Source: Mycobacterium syngnathidarum (GTDB taxonomy: Bacteria > Actinomycetota > Actinomycetes > Mycobacteriales > Mycobacteriaceae). Taken from it: a stretch of DNA of 15,147 nt. Each line of letters starts with the position of its first letter. Within the stretch, counting starts at the first letter, position 1. Where the stretch lies: NCBI RefSeq assembly GCF_001942625.1, contig NZ_MLCL01000048.1, positions 1 through 15,147 on the forward strand. The letters are read 5' to 3'. The translations under genes and the position numbers were made by a program. The notes under the pieces were generated by a model, which saw only the letters and a program-made list of their open reading frames with translations, did not search any database and was not told the origin of the DNA. Below, in pieces: positions 1 to 5,915 of the stretch.

Positions 1-73
1 GCACCGCGGCGGCCTTCTCCTCCGGGCTGTAACGACGCGCCGTGGGCTTCCCGGCACACTGTTCCTTCGGCAT
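1..73 (-). CDS. IS3-family transposase OrfA, N-terminal fragment (runs off the window)
   Basis: Twenty-four codons are visible, beginning MPKEQCAGKP and continuing through TARRYSPEEKAAAV. The R-R-Y-x-P-E-x-[KR]-x-x-A-V pattern is the start of the helix-turn-helix in OrfA proteins of IS3-family elements; OrfA binds the element ends, and the OrfAB fusion made by frameshifting is the active transposase. The ATG at 73 is preceded by the purine-rich leader GGAAACGAGGATG, which matches the spacing between repeat and OrfA in IS6110. The gene points out of the window, so the frameshift site and the DDE domain of OrfB cannot be examined. Whether the copy is active is unknown. Confidence 0.8.
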   Translation of the reverse strand, partial: MPKEQCAGKPTARRYSPEEKAAAV

Positions 74-99
74 ACCTGCATCCTCGTTTCCAAGGTCAG

Positions 100-127
100 G
101 AGCCTCCGGGATTTCCAGGGCGATTCA
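100..127 (-). repeat. Terminal inverted repeat of the IS3-family element
   Basis: These are the outermost 28 bases of the element. They start TGAATCGCCC at 127 and end CCGGAGGCTC near 100 on the minus strand. IS6110 has TGAACCGCCC and CCGGAGACTC at the equivalent ends (recalled, not searched). IS3-family insertion usually duplicates 3-4 bp of target; here that would be TGA or TGAC starting at 128, with the other copy beyond the left edge. Confidence 0.75.
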
Positions 128-375
128 TGACCGTGGTCGCGGTGGACAACGTGCCCGGCGCCGTGCGGCTCGAACAGACCGAGCTACCTCGCGACTGCGT
201 GATGATCTTCGGCCAGGAAGGCCCGGGCATCACGCCGGAGGCCCAGGCCGGGGCGGCCGTCACGGTTTCCATCGCGCAGTTCGGCTCGACCCGCAGTATC
301 AATGCCGGAGTCGCGGCGGGAATAGCGATGCACGCGTGGATCACTCGTCACGCAGATTTCTCGCAGGCCTGGTGA
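128..375 (+). pseudogene. TrmH/SpoU-family RNA 2'-O-methyltransferase, C-terminal remnant cut by an IS
   Basis: Eighty-two codons remain. They contain SPOUT motif 2 (IFGQEGPGI) and motif 3 (SIAQFGSTRSINAGVAAGIA), the parts of the knotted SAM-binding fold that lie at the C-terminus of TrmH enzymes. The N-terminal half, including motif 1 and its catalytic Arg, is replaced by the insertion sequence. The family methylates a ribose 2'-OH in tRNA or rRNA. The homologue I recall in M. tuberculosis is Rv0380c, about 180 residues. By chance the junction creates an in-frame ATG (A127 from the IS, T128-G129 from the gene), with AGGG about 8 bases upstream inside the IS, so a short peptide could be made, but it should not be an enzyme. 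The TGA stop (373-375) abuts the stop of cynS on the other strand, forming TGATCA. Confidence 0.85.
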
Positions 376-846
376 TCAAAAAGGCTTCGTCGGAAGGTAT
401 TTGCCGTCGAGTGTGATGACGGCACGCTCTCCGCCTTCTGGGTCGGCGACCTTGCGCACATCGAGTTTGAAGTTGATCGCGCTGATGATGCCGTCTCCGA
501 ACTGCTCGTGGATCAAGGCTTTGAGCGTGGTGCCGTAGACCTGCAGCATCTCGTAGAAGCGGTAGATGGTCGGGTCGGTGGGGACTCCGCCGGGGATCGA
601 ACCGCGGGTCGGGACGGTCTGGAGCAGCAGCGCGTCGTCGTCGTCGAGGCCGAGCAGCGCGGCGACTGCCACGGCCGACTGCGCGGGTAGCGCGTGCTGG
701 CCCAGCACGGCAGCCGTCACGAACGCCGGCGAAAGCTCGGCCGCGTCGGCGATCTGCTGCCAGGTGAGATCCTTGCGGGTCTTGGCCTCTACCGCCGCGG
801 CAGCGAGGGCCTGGCGGGCGGTCGGGTCAAGTTGGGCGTGCACCAT
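376..846 (-). CDS. cynS: Cyanate hydratase (cyanase)
   Basis: Cyanase converts cyanate and bicarbonate to ammonia and CO2 (via carbamate) in the cytoplasm, detoxifying cyanate and releasing nitrogen. From the ATG at 846 the protein is 156 residues, exactly the length of the E. coli enzyme. It has the same two-part build: an N-terminal helix-turn-helix-like domain (about 10-75), then the decamer-forming catalytic domain. The catalytic triad is in place: Arg96 and Glu99 in YRFYEM, and Ser122 in [10 protein letters not shown]. The C-terminus ends KYLPTKPF as in E. coli. An upstream in-frame ATG at 903 would add 19 residues, but the AAAGGA motif just before 846 and the family length favour 846. 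The gene lies downstream of the broken cynR on the same strand. No carbonic anhydrase (cynT) or transporter (cynX) gene is present in the window. Confidence 0.97.
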   Translation of the reverse strand: MVHAQLDPTARQALAAAAVEAKTRKDLTWQQIADAAELSPAFVTAAVLGQHALPAQSAVAVAALLGLDDDDALLLQTVPTRGSIPGGVPTDPTIYRFYEMLQVYGTTLKALIHEQFGDGIISAINFKLDVRKVADPEGGERAVITLDGKYLPTKPF

Positions 847-967
847 TCGGGGTCCTTTGCGTGGGGGTTGGCCGTATCGGTTCGTTCGACCGGGATACGA
901 CAATCACCCTGCCCCGCTGGGGCTATAGCGTCCAATACCTGGTTGCCATGAAAGCCATAGTCAGTGC
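847..967 (-). promoter_or_regulatory. cynR-cynS intergenic region, probable CynR-activated promoter
   Basis: This 121-bp gap lies upstream of cynS. Its distal end carries the perfect-arm site at 957-971 (separate entry). About 32 bp (three helical turns) closer to cynS is a degenerate site, ATAG-N7-TACC at 925-939. That pairing of a strong recognition site and a weaker activation site is typical of LysR-regulated promoters and would put the transcription start near 899. A small GCCCC-GCT-GGGGC hairpin lies at 911-923. No convincing -35 or -10 boxes are visible, as expected for an activator-dependent promoter. Confidence 0.45.
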
Positions 968-971
968 CTAT
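957..971. promoter_or_regulatory. Probable CynR operator at cynS (ATAG-N7-CTAT)
   Basis: The sequence ATAGTCAGTGCCTAT has perfect ATAG/CTAT arms and fits the LysR-family T-N11-A rule. It matches the site in front of cynR (1801-1815) at 12 of 15 positions, in the same orientation relative to the genes. It overlaps the stop codon of cynR (968-970) and is centred about 118 bp upstream of the cynS start. The role is inferred from position and repetition. Confidence 0.6.
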
Positions 972-1788
972 CGATTGTCGAAGGCTGAGGAATGGCGCTT
1001 GGCCGTCGTCATGAAGGCTCGCGCCGCGGCGGTCTGATATCCGGCCGCCCGGTGCAAAAGCACGACCTCGCGTGATGGCAGCGGCGGAGCCGGCAGCATC
1101 GGATGCAGATCGGCGTGAACCCGGGTGATCGCGTCGGGAAGCACTGTCGCCAGTGATCCGAGGCGGACGAACTCGAGCAGAGCGCTGATGGAATTCGCCT
1201 CGATCGCGATGTGGGGTGTGACCTCCTGGGCGGCGAAATAATCGTCGATGTAGCCGCGGGTTGCGAAATCTCGGCTCAGCAGTGCCAGTGGCTGAGCGTC
1301 TCGGAGAACAGGGCCGACGCGGTGACCCCGGCGGCGTGCCGGCCGGCGAACGCGATGCCCAGGTCGATGCGGTCGGCGAGCAGGTCGGCTTCGATCAGGT
1401 CTTGAGTGGTCTCGATGACCGCCAGACTGACACCGGGGTGGTGAGCGTGGAACTCGCGCACCAGCGGACCGATCAGATAGGCGGTGATGGTCGGCGTCAT
1501 CGCTATCCGCAGGTGTCCGCGACTCAGATCCTGGACATCGTGGACGGCCCGTGCGGCGGCATCGAGACCCTGCATGGCCAGTCGGGCGTGCCCGGCGTAT
1601 GCCGCACCGGCGTCGGTGAGGCGGACGGTGCGCCCGGAGCGGTCCAGCAGTGGTGCGCCGACCTCGCGTTCGAGCTGTCTGATCTGCTGCGACAGTGTCG
1701 GTTGCGATACGTGCAGGGCCTCGGCCGCCCGGGTGAAGTTGCCGTGGTCGGCGACCGCGAGCAGATAGCGGAGGTGGCGCAGCTCCAT
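968..1788 (-). pseudogene. cynR: CynR-type LysR regulator, disrupted by an internal out-of-frame deletion
   Basis: The first part reads from the ATG at 1788 (MELRHLRYLL) to a TGA at 1276-1278, 170 residues. It contains the winged helix-turn-helix (FTRAAEALHVSQPTLSQQIR) and the start of the effector domain. The second part resumes in another frame (PLALLSRDFATRG, then EANSISALLEFVRLGSLATV) and ends at 968. Both halves resemble E. coli CynR. Compared with it, about 24 codons are missing at the junction (1274-1297), together with a change of frame. The total is 821 bp, not a multiple of three, against about 297 codons expected. CynR activates cyanase genes in response to cyanate. An in-frame ATG at 1818 lies upstream of the likely promoter, so 1788 is preferred. 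An assembly error is possible, but a lost stretch of this length suggests a real deletion. Confidence 0.85.
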
Positions 1789-1797
1789 GGCCCCCAA

Positions 1798-1803
1798 TGT
1801 ATA
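1798..1803 (-). promoter_or_regulatory. Probable -10 box of cynR
   Basis: On the minus strand this reads TATACA, about 9 bases before the ATG at 1788, so the transcript would have almost no leader. It overlaps the operator at 1801-1815, which fits autorepression by CynR. No clear -35 element is seen. Confidence 0.4.
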
Positions 1804-1815
1804 GACGGTGGCTAT
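1801..1815. promoter_or_regulatory. Probable CynR operator at cynR (ATAG-N7-CTAT)
   Basis: The sequence ATAGACGGTGGCTAT is a second copy of the palindromic LysR-type site at 957-971, again with perfect 4-bp arms and a 7-bp spacer sharing C and GTG. It overlaps the presumed -10 box of cynR, the usual position for negative autoregulation in this family. Confidence 0.6.
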
Positions 1816-1945
1816 CAATCAAGCGAAAATCTGACTTCAGCTCTATGGCGCGGGGCGGATGGCAACGGCGCGCTTTTTGACCGGCACCCGGACATCACTT
1901 CGTCATGCCGCCAATTCGAAGGCCTGGTAAGGCAGGATCGGAAGC

Positions 1946-3046
1946 ATGGATCAGCTATGGGCTAACCGTGCGGCCAGCGCCGAAGCTGCTATCAACCAAC
2001 GGCACCTGAAGAAGCTCTGGGGCCTGCCGGGCACCCAACTCGGGGTGGTGGCCTGGCCATCGACCGGCAAGTACCGCAAGTTCGGAACCTGGCATTACTG
2101 GTGGCAGGCGCACCTTTTGGACACTCTGGTCGACGCGCAGGTGCGCGATCCCCAGCCGGAGCGCCAAACCCGAATCGAGCGCCAGATCCGTGGGCACTGG
2201 TTGCGCAACAACCTGTCGTGGACCAACAGCTATTACGACGACATGGCCTGGTTGGCGCTGGCGCTCGAACGGGCCGGGCGCCTGGTCGGAGTCGAGAAAT
2301 CTCGCGCGCTCAAGAAATTGTGTGCACAGTTTGTCGATGCCTGGGTGCCCGAGGACGGCGGCGGGATTCCGTGGCGCAAACAAGACCAGTTCTTCAATGC
2401 CCCGGCCAACGGCCCGGCCGGCATTTTCCTGGCCCGGTACGACGACCGGCTGCGCCGAGCCCAGCAGATGGCCGACTGGATCGATGACACCCTGATCGAC
2501 CCGGAAACCCACCTGGTGTTCGACGGCATCAAGGCCGGCTCGATGGTGCGGGCGCAGTACACCTACTGCCAGGGCGTGGTTCTCGGGTTGGAGGTTGAAC
2601 TGGCGGTCCGTACCGACGACACCCGCCACGCCGAGCGGGTACGCCGTCTGGTGGCCGCGGTCGACAAGGAGATGTCCACCGACGGTGTGATCAAAGGCGC
2701 CGGCGGTGGTGACGGTGGGTTGTTCAACGGCATCACGGCGCGGTACCTGGCGTTGGTGGCGAACACCTTGCCTGGAGACACGGCCGATGACCAGGTCGCT
2801 CGTGAGACGGCGCGCTCGCTTGTACTCAAATCCGCGCAGGCGGCCTGGGACAACCGCCAGACCGTGGACGGGTTGCCGCTGTTCGCGGCGTTCTGGGACC
2901 AGACCGCCGAGGTGCCCGGTGCCGGGGGCCAGCAAGCGCAGTTCGTCGACGGTGCGGTGAGCGCATCGGCGATCCCCGAACGTGACCTGTCGGTTCAGGT
3001 TTCGGGCTGGATGTTGATGGAAGCCGCACACACCCTCGCCGAGTGA
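1946..3046 (+). CDS. lamH: GH76 family endo-alpha-1,6-mannanase (LamH-like)
   Basis: GH76 enzymes cleave alpha-1,6-linked mannan. The mycobacterial member Rv0365c, which I recall being named LamH, acts on lipoarabinomannan to release capsular arabinomannan. The 366-residue protein is almost entirely one (alpha/alpha)6-barrel domain. The paired catalytic aspartates of the family are at residues 98-99 in SYYDDMAW, and aromatic-rich stretches (KFGTWHYWWQ; AQYTYCQGVVLG) look like substrate-cleft segments. No signal peptide or transmembrane segment is visible although its polymer substrate is in the envelope. The ATG at 1946 is preceded by AGGATCGG. The 157-bp gap shared with cynR contains the operator at 1801-1815 and a lone TTGACC (1877-1882) without a well-placed -10. 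The lamH-type function is inferred from family and synteny. Confidence 0.9.
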   Translation: MDQLWANRAASAEAAINQRHLKKLWGLPGTQLGVVAWPSTGKYRKFGTWHYWWQAHLLDTLVDAQVRDPQPERQTRIERQIRGHWLRNNLSWTNSYYDDMAWLALALERAGRLVGVEKSRALKKLCAQFVDAWVPEDGGGIPWRKQDQFFNAPANGPAGIFLARYDDRLRRAQQMADWIDDTLIDPETHLVFDGIKAGSMVRAQYTYCQGVVLGLEVELAVRTDDTRHAERVRRLVAAVDKEMSTDGVIKGAGGGDGGLFNGITARYLALVANTLPGDTADDQVARETARSLVLKSAQAAWDNRQTVDGLPLFAAFWDQTAEVPGAGGQQAQFVDGAVSASAIPERDLSVQVSGWMLMEAAHTLAE

Positions 3047-3065
3047 CGGCGGCGACGGCCCCGTA

Positions 3066-3081
3066 CTGAGCGGACGCTCAG
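3066..3081. promoter_or_regulatory. Inverted repeat CTGAGCG-GA-CGCTCAG upstream of xdhC-like gene
   Basis: A perfect 7-bp inverted repeat with a 2-bp centre lies between the GH76 gene and the xdhC-like gene, just upstream of the latter's probable -10 box (3089-3094). The 2-bp loop and lack of a T-run make an intrinsic terminator unlikely. Size, symmetry and position (about -20 to -36 from the start) suit a dimeric repressor such as a TetR-type protein, whose gene is not in the window. Confidence 0.4.
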
Positions 3082-3088
3082 CGGGGGC

Positions 3089-3094
3089 TAGGTT
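3089..3094 (+). promoter_or_regulatory. Probable -10 box of the xdhC-like gene, leaderless
   Basis: TAGGTT fits the mycobacterial TANNNT pattern and ends 7 bases before the GTG at 3102, so transcription would start at or next to the start codon. No Shine-Dalgarno sequence is needed for such a leaderless mRNA, and no good one is seen. Confidence 0.45.
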
Positions 3095-3101
3095 AGGCAT
3101 C

Positions 3102-4253
3102 GTGAGAGATGTGCTCGCCGAGCTGCTGGCCGTCTGGCGCGCCGGCGGCACCGCGGGCATGGCGACGGTGGTGCGCACGTTCCGTTCCGCGCCGCGACCG
3201 GCCGGGGCGTCGATGGTGGTGGCCCCCGACGGCACCGTGACCGGCTCGGTGTCGGGCGGCTGTGTCGAAGGTGCCGTATACGAACTGGCCGCCGAGGTGG
3301 TCGCCGACGGCACGCCGGTGCTGCAGCGTTACGGGGTCAGCGACGACGATGCCTTCGCCGTGGGTCTGACCTGTGGCGGTGTGCTCGACGTGTATGTCGA
3401 GCCCGTGTCCCGGCGGACCTTCCCGGAACTGGAAGCGCTCGTCGGCGACATCGAGGCCCATCAACCCGCCGCTACCGCGACCGTCATCGCACATCCCGAT
3501 CCGACATGGCTCGGACGCCGGTTGGTCATCCGGTCCGGTGAGGTGACCGGCACCCTCGGCTCGGCCCGCGCGGACGGGGCGGTCACCGACGATGCCCGCG
3601 GCCTGCTCGACACCGGACGCAGCGGGGTGCTGACGTTGGGCCCCGACGGGGAGCGCCGCGGTGAGGGTATGGAGGTGTTCGTCGCGAGTTTCGCACCGCG
3701 GCCCCGGATGCTCGTGTTCGGTGCGATCGACTTCGCGGCCGCCGTGGCCCGGCAGGGGTCATTGCTCGGTTACCGGATCACGGTGTGCGACGCACGTCCC
3801 GTTTTTGCCACTGCTGCCCGGTTCCCGACCGCCGACGAAGTCGTCGTCGACTGGCCCAACCGGTACCTGGCCGCGCAAGCCGGCGCGGGAGCCGTCGACG
3901 GCCGTACCGTCGTCTGCCTGCTCACCCACGATCCGAAGTTCGACGTGCCGTTGCTCGAGGTGGCGTTGCGGCTGCCGGCGATCGGCTACATCGGTGCGAT
4001 GGGGTCGCGGCGCACACACGAAGACCGGCTGGCCCGGCTGAGGGAGGCCGGCCTGACCGAGGAAGAACTCGCAAGGTTGTCCAGCCCCATCGGCTTGGAT
4101 CTGGGCGCCAGGACACCGGAGGAAACCGCAGTGTCCATCGCCGCGGAAATCATCGCTCAACGGTGGGGCGGCACCGGCAAGCCGCTCACCGAGACCGGCG
4201 GACGCATACATCACGAACACAACGAACCGAGTGAATTGAGGAGTGGTCAGTGA
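3102..4253 (+). CDS. XdhC/CoxI family protein (molybdenum-hydroxylase maturation type)
   Basis: XdhC-family proteins bind molybdenum cofactor, help sulfurate it and insert it into xanthine dehydrogenase-type enzymes. The 383-residue protein has both parts. The N-terminal XdhC/CoxI domain (about 5-80) carries GSVSGGCVEG at 48-57 with Cys54. The C-terminal Rossmann-like domain (from about 200) begins MLVFGAIDFAAAVARQG and later has AIGYIGAMGSRR and the typical tail SPIGLDLGARTPEETAVSIAAEI. The glycine loop reads GAID rather than the usual GAGH, a variant I associate with actinobacterial homologues. No xanthine, CO or aldehyde dehydrogenase subunits are encoded nearby, so its client is unknown. 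It overlaps the next gene by 4 bp (GTGA), implying translational coupling. The start is GTG with a probable leaderless promoter. Confidence 0.88.
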   Translation: MRDVLAELLAVWRAGGTAGMATVVRTFRSAPRPAGASMVVAPDGTVTGSVSGGCVEGAVYELAAEVVADGTPVLQRYGVSDDDAFAVGLTCGGVLDVYVEPVSRRTFPELEALVGDIEAHQPAATATVIAHPDPTWLGRRLVIRSGEVTGTLGSARADGAVTDDARGLLDTGRSGVLTLGPDGERRGEGMEVFVASFAPRPRMLVFGAIDFAAAVARQGSLLGYRITVCDARPVFATAARFPTADEVVVDWPNRYLAAQAGAGAVDGRTVVCLLTHDPKFDVPLLEVALRLPAIGYIGAMGSRRTHEDRLARLREAGLTEEELARLSSPIGLDLGARTPEETAVSIAAEIIAQRWGGTGKPLTETGGRIHHEHNEPSELRSGQ

Positions 4254-5149
4254 CACGAGCCAAGATCGATTTTCCCAGCCGAATCGGTGTGTGGTGGGCC
4301 AGCGACACCTGGTCCATGCCGGACGCGCAGGAGGTGGCGCGGGAGATCGAGTCCCTCGGATTCGGCTCGCTGTTCCTGCCGGAGGTAGTCGGCAAGGAGG
4401 CCCTGACCCAGTCGGCGGCGTTCCTGGCCGCCACGGAGCGGCTCGTCGTCGGCACGGGTATCGCCAACATTCACGTCCGGGTGCCCTCGGCCGCAGAATC
4501 CGGAGCGCGGACCCTGACCGCGCTGTATCCGGGACGGTTCGTGCTCGGCCTGGGCGTCAGCCACGGGCCTCTGGTGGAACACGGCCTCGGCGGCACCTAT
4601 ACCAAGCCGCTGGCCACGATGCGCACCTATCTCGAGCGGATGGCCGCGGTGCCCGAGCAGATCGAACCGGGCGTCGGGCGTCCGCCCCGCCTGCTCGCCG
4701 CGCTCGGCCCGAAGATGATCGAGCTGTCGGGCACGCACGCCGACGGCGCCCACCCCTATTTGGTCACGCCCGAGCACACCGCGACGACGCGCGAGATCCT
4801 GGGACAGGATCGCTGGGTGGTGTCCGAGCAGGCAGTGGCCATCGGCGGTGACGACGCCGACCAGCTGGCGCGGGCGCACAAGCACCTCGAGGTCTACAGC
4901 GGGCTGCCGAACTACCGGAACTCATGGCTGCGACAGGGTTTCGACGAACCCGACCTGGTGCGCGGCGGATCGGATCGGCTGGCCCGCGGCCTGGTCGGGA
5001 TGGGTTCGGCCGAGCAGGCGGCCGCGACGATCACCGCGCATCTCGATGCCGGCGCTGATCACGTCGTCGTGCAGGCATTGGGGGAGAGCCCGACGGCTGA
5101 CCCCCGGCCGGCGCTACGTGAGCTCGCAGCCGCGCTGAGCCTCGGCTAG
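4250..5149 (+). CDS. Luciferase-like (LLM) F420-dependent oxidoreductase family protein
   Basis: This 299-residue protein is a single luciferase-like TIM barrel. Visible hallmarks are the strand GFGSLFLPEVVG, the segment RLVVGTGIANIHVRVPSAAESGARTLTALYPGRFVLGLGVSH, and the late segment LVGMGSAEQAAATITAHLDAGADHVVVQAL. It resembles the actinobacterial F420-dependent subgroup rather than FMN monooxygenases, but the cofactor cannot be proved from sequence and the substrate is unknown. Start is GTG at 4250, with GAGGAG about 7 bases upstream and a 4-bp overlap with the xdhC-like gene, so the two are made together. Its stop shares the palindrome CTAG (5146-5149) with the stop of the convergent dedA-like gene. 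Confidence 0.87.
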   Translation: MTRAKIDFPSRIGVWWASDTWSMPDAQEVAREIESLGFGSLFLPEVVGKEALTQSAAFLAATERLVVGTGIANIHVRVPSAAESGARTLTALYPGRFVLGLGVSHGPLVEHGLGGTYTKPLATMRTYLERMAAVPEQIEPGVGRPPRLLAALGPKMIELSGTHADGAHPYLVTPEHTATTREILGQDRWVVSEQAVAIGGDDADQLARAHKHLEVYSGLPNYRNSWLRQGFDEPDLVRGGSDRLARGLVGMGSAEQAAATITAHLDAGADHVVVQALGESPTADPRPALRELAAALSLG

Positions 5150-5844
5150 GCCTGAGGGGCGGCGGCCTTCTTCGCGGCCCGGCGGCGCTTGAGCCATTCG
5201 ATGAACATCGGCGCCACCGAGGCCACGACGATCAGGATGAAGATCGGTTCGAGCAGTTTCTGGATGATCTCGAACTGGCCCAGCGAGTAGCCGAGCATTA
5301 CGAGGCCGACGCCCCACACGATCGCCCCCAGCACGTTGAACGTGGTGAACACCGAGTAGCGCATCTTCGCCGCGCCGGCGACGATGGGCGCCAAGGTGCG
5401 CACGATCGGCACGAAACGGGCGATGACGATCGCGAACGGTCCGCGCTGCTCGAAGAACGTGTGGGCCTCGTCGAGGTATTTCTGCTTCAGCACCCGGGCG
5501 TCGGGTTTGAACATCTCGACGCCGATGAACCGACCGATGAGGTAGCCGACCTGGCCGCCGAGGATCGCCGCCACCGGGATGAACACCAGCAACTGCCAGA
5601 GGGCGAAGTTGGCGTCCACTGCCGTCCCCTGGGCGGCCGTGCCCGCGGCGAGCATGCCCGCGACGAACAGCAGCGAGTCGCCGGGCAGTACCGGGAACAG
5701 CACCCCGGACTCGACGAAGACGACTACCAGGATGCCCACCAGGGCCCAGGTGCCGAAGGATCCGATGAGGTGCAGCGGATCCATGAAATCCGGCATGAGT
5801 GCCAGATTGGTCGTAGCCTCAGGGAGGGCGGTGTCGATCACGAC
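5146..5844 (-). CDS. DedA-family membrane protein
   Basis: DedA proteins are inner-membrane proteins related to lipid-carrier flippases and half-transporters; members support envelope integrity and, in some bacteria, undecaprenyl-phosphate recycling. This copy shows the family marks: an early membrane segment with FVESGVLFPVLPGDSLLFVAG, then GGQVGYLIGRFIG, and FFEQRGPFAIVIARFVPIVRTLAPIVAGAAKMRY. Several hydrophobic helices follow, then a basic tail (EWLKRRRAAKK). The start is uncertain. The frame is open to a GTG at 5880 (244 residues). The GTG at 5844 (232 residues) has GGGAG directly before it, rather close. ATG 5796 is also possible. I chose 5844 mainly on family N-terminal length. It diverges from fba, with about 71 bp between them. 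The M. tuberculosis counterpart by position is Rv0364. Confidence 0.9.
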   Translation of the reverse strand, partial: VVIDTALPEATTNLALMPDFMDPLHLIGSFGTWALVGILVVVFVESGVLFPVLPGDSLLFVAGMLAAGTAAQGTAVDANFALWQLLVFIPVAAILGGQVGYLIGRFIGVEMFKPDARVLKQKYLDEAHTFFEQRGPFAIVIARFVPIVRTLAPIVAGAAKMRYSVFTTFNVLGAIVWGVGLVMLGYSLGQFEIIQKLLEPIFILIVVASVAPMFIEWLKRRRAAKKAAAPQA

Positions 5845-5915
5845 TCCCAAGGGTACCTGGGCCCCACCAGCGGTCTTCACCTGCGATAACCCGCGTCCAA
5901 ATGGAAGGACATGCC

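Larger units (their letters stand above)
1..127 (-). mobile_element. Left end of an IS3-family insertion sequence (IS6110-like), partial
   Basis: Read on the minus strand from 127 leftwards, the sequence begins with TGAATCGCCC and runs through an inverted-repeat-like end into a short leader and the start of a transposase OrfA at 73. As I remember the IS6110 left repeat, the first 28 bases match at about 21 positions, and the leader (TTGGAAA, then a GGATG stretch before the ATG) is laid out the same way. The boundary at 127/128 is supported independently. From 128 rightwards the sequence is the tail of a methyltransferase gene, and the codon before its first complete codon ends in TG, as in the Leu codon expected there. 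The rest of the element, the second repeat and the matching target duplication lie outside the window. Confidence 0.85.

Noticed and set aside
911..923. GCCCC-GCT-GGGGC as a terminator between cynR and cynS
   Set aside because: The 5-bp stem has no T-run on either strand and lies within the likely cynS promoter region.
968..1822. A 284-codon minus-strand open frame covering the whole cynR locus
   Set aside because: Only its last ~100 codons are regulator-like. The first ~180 are the Arg/Pro-rich out-of-frame shadow of the true HTH-coding frame, so it is evidence of the frameshift, not a gene.
1955..3313. A 452-codon open frame antisense to the GH76 gene and into the xdhC-like gene
   Set aside because: High GC leaves long stop-free antisense frames. 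Composition is low-complexity with no domain, while both sense genes have catalytic motifs.
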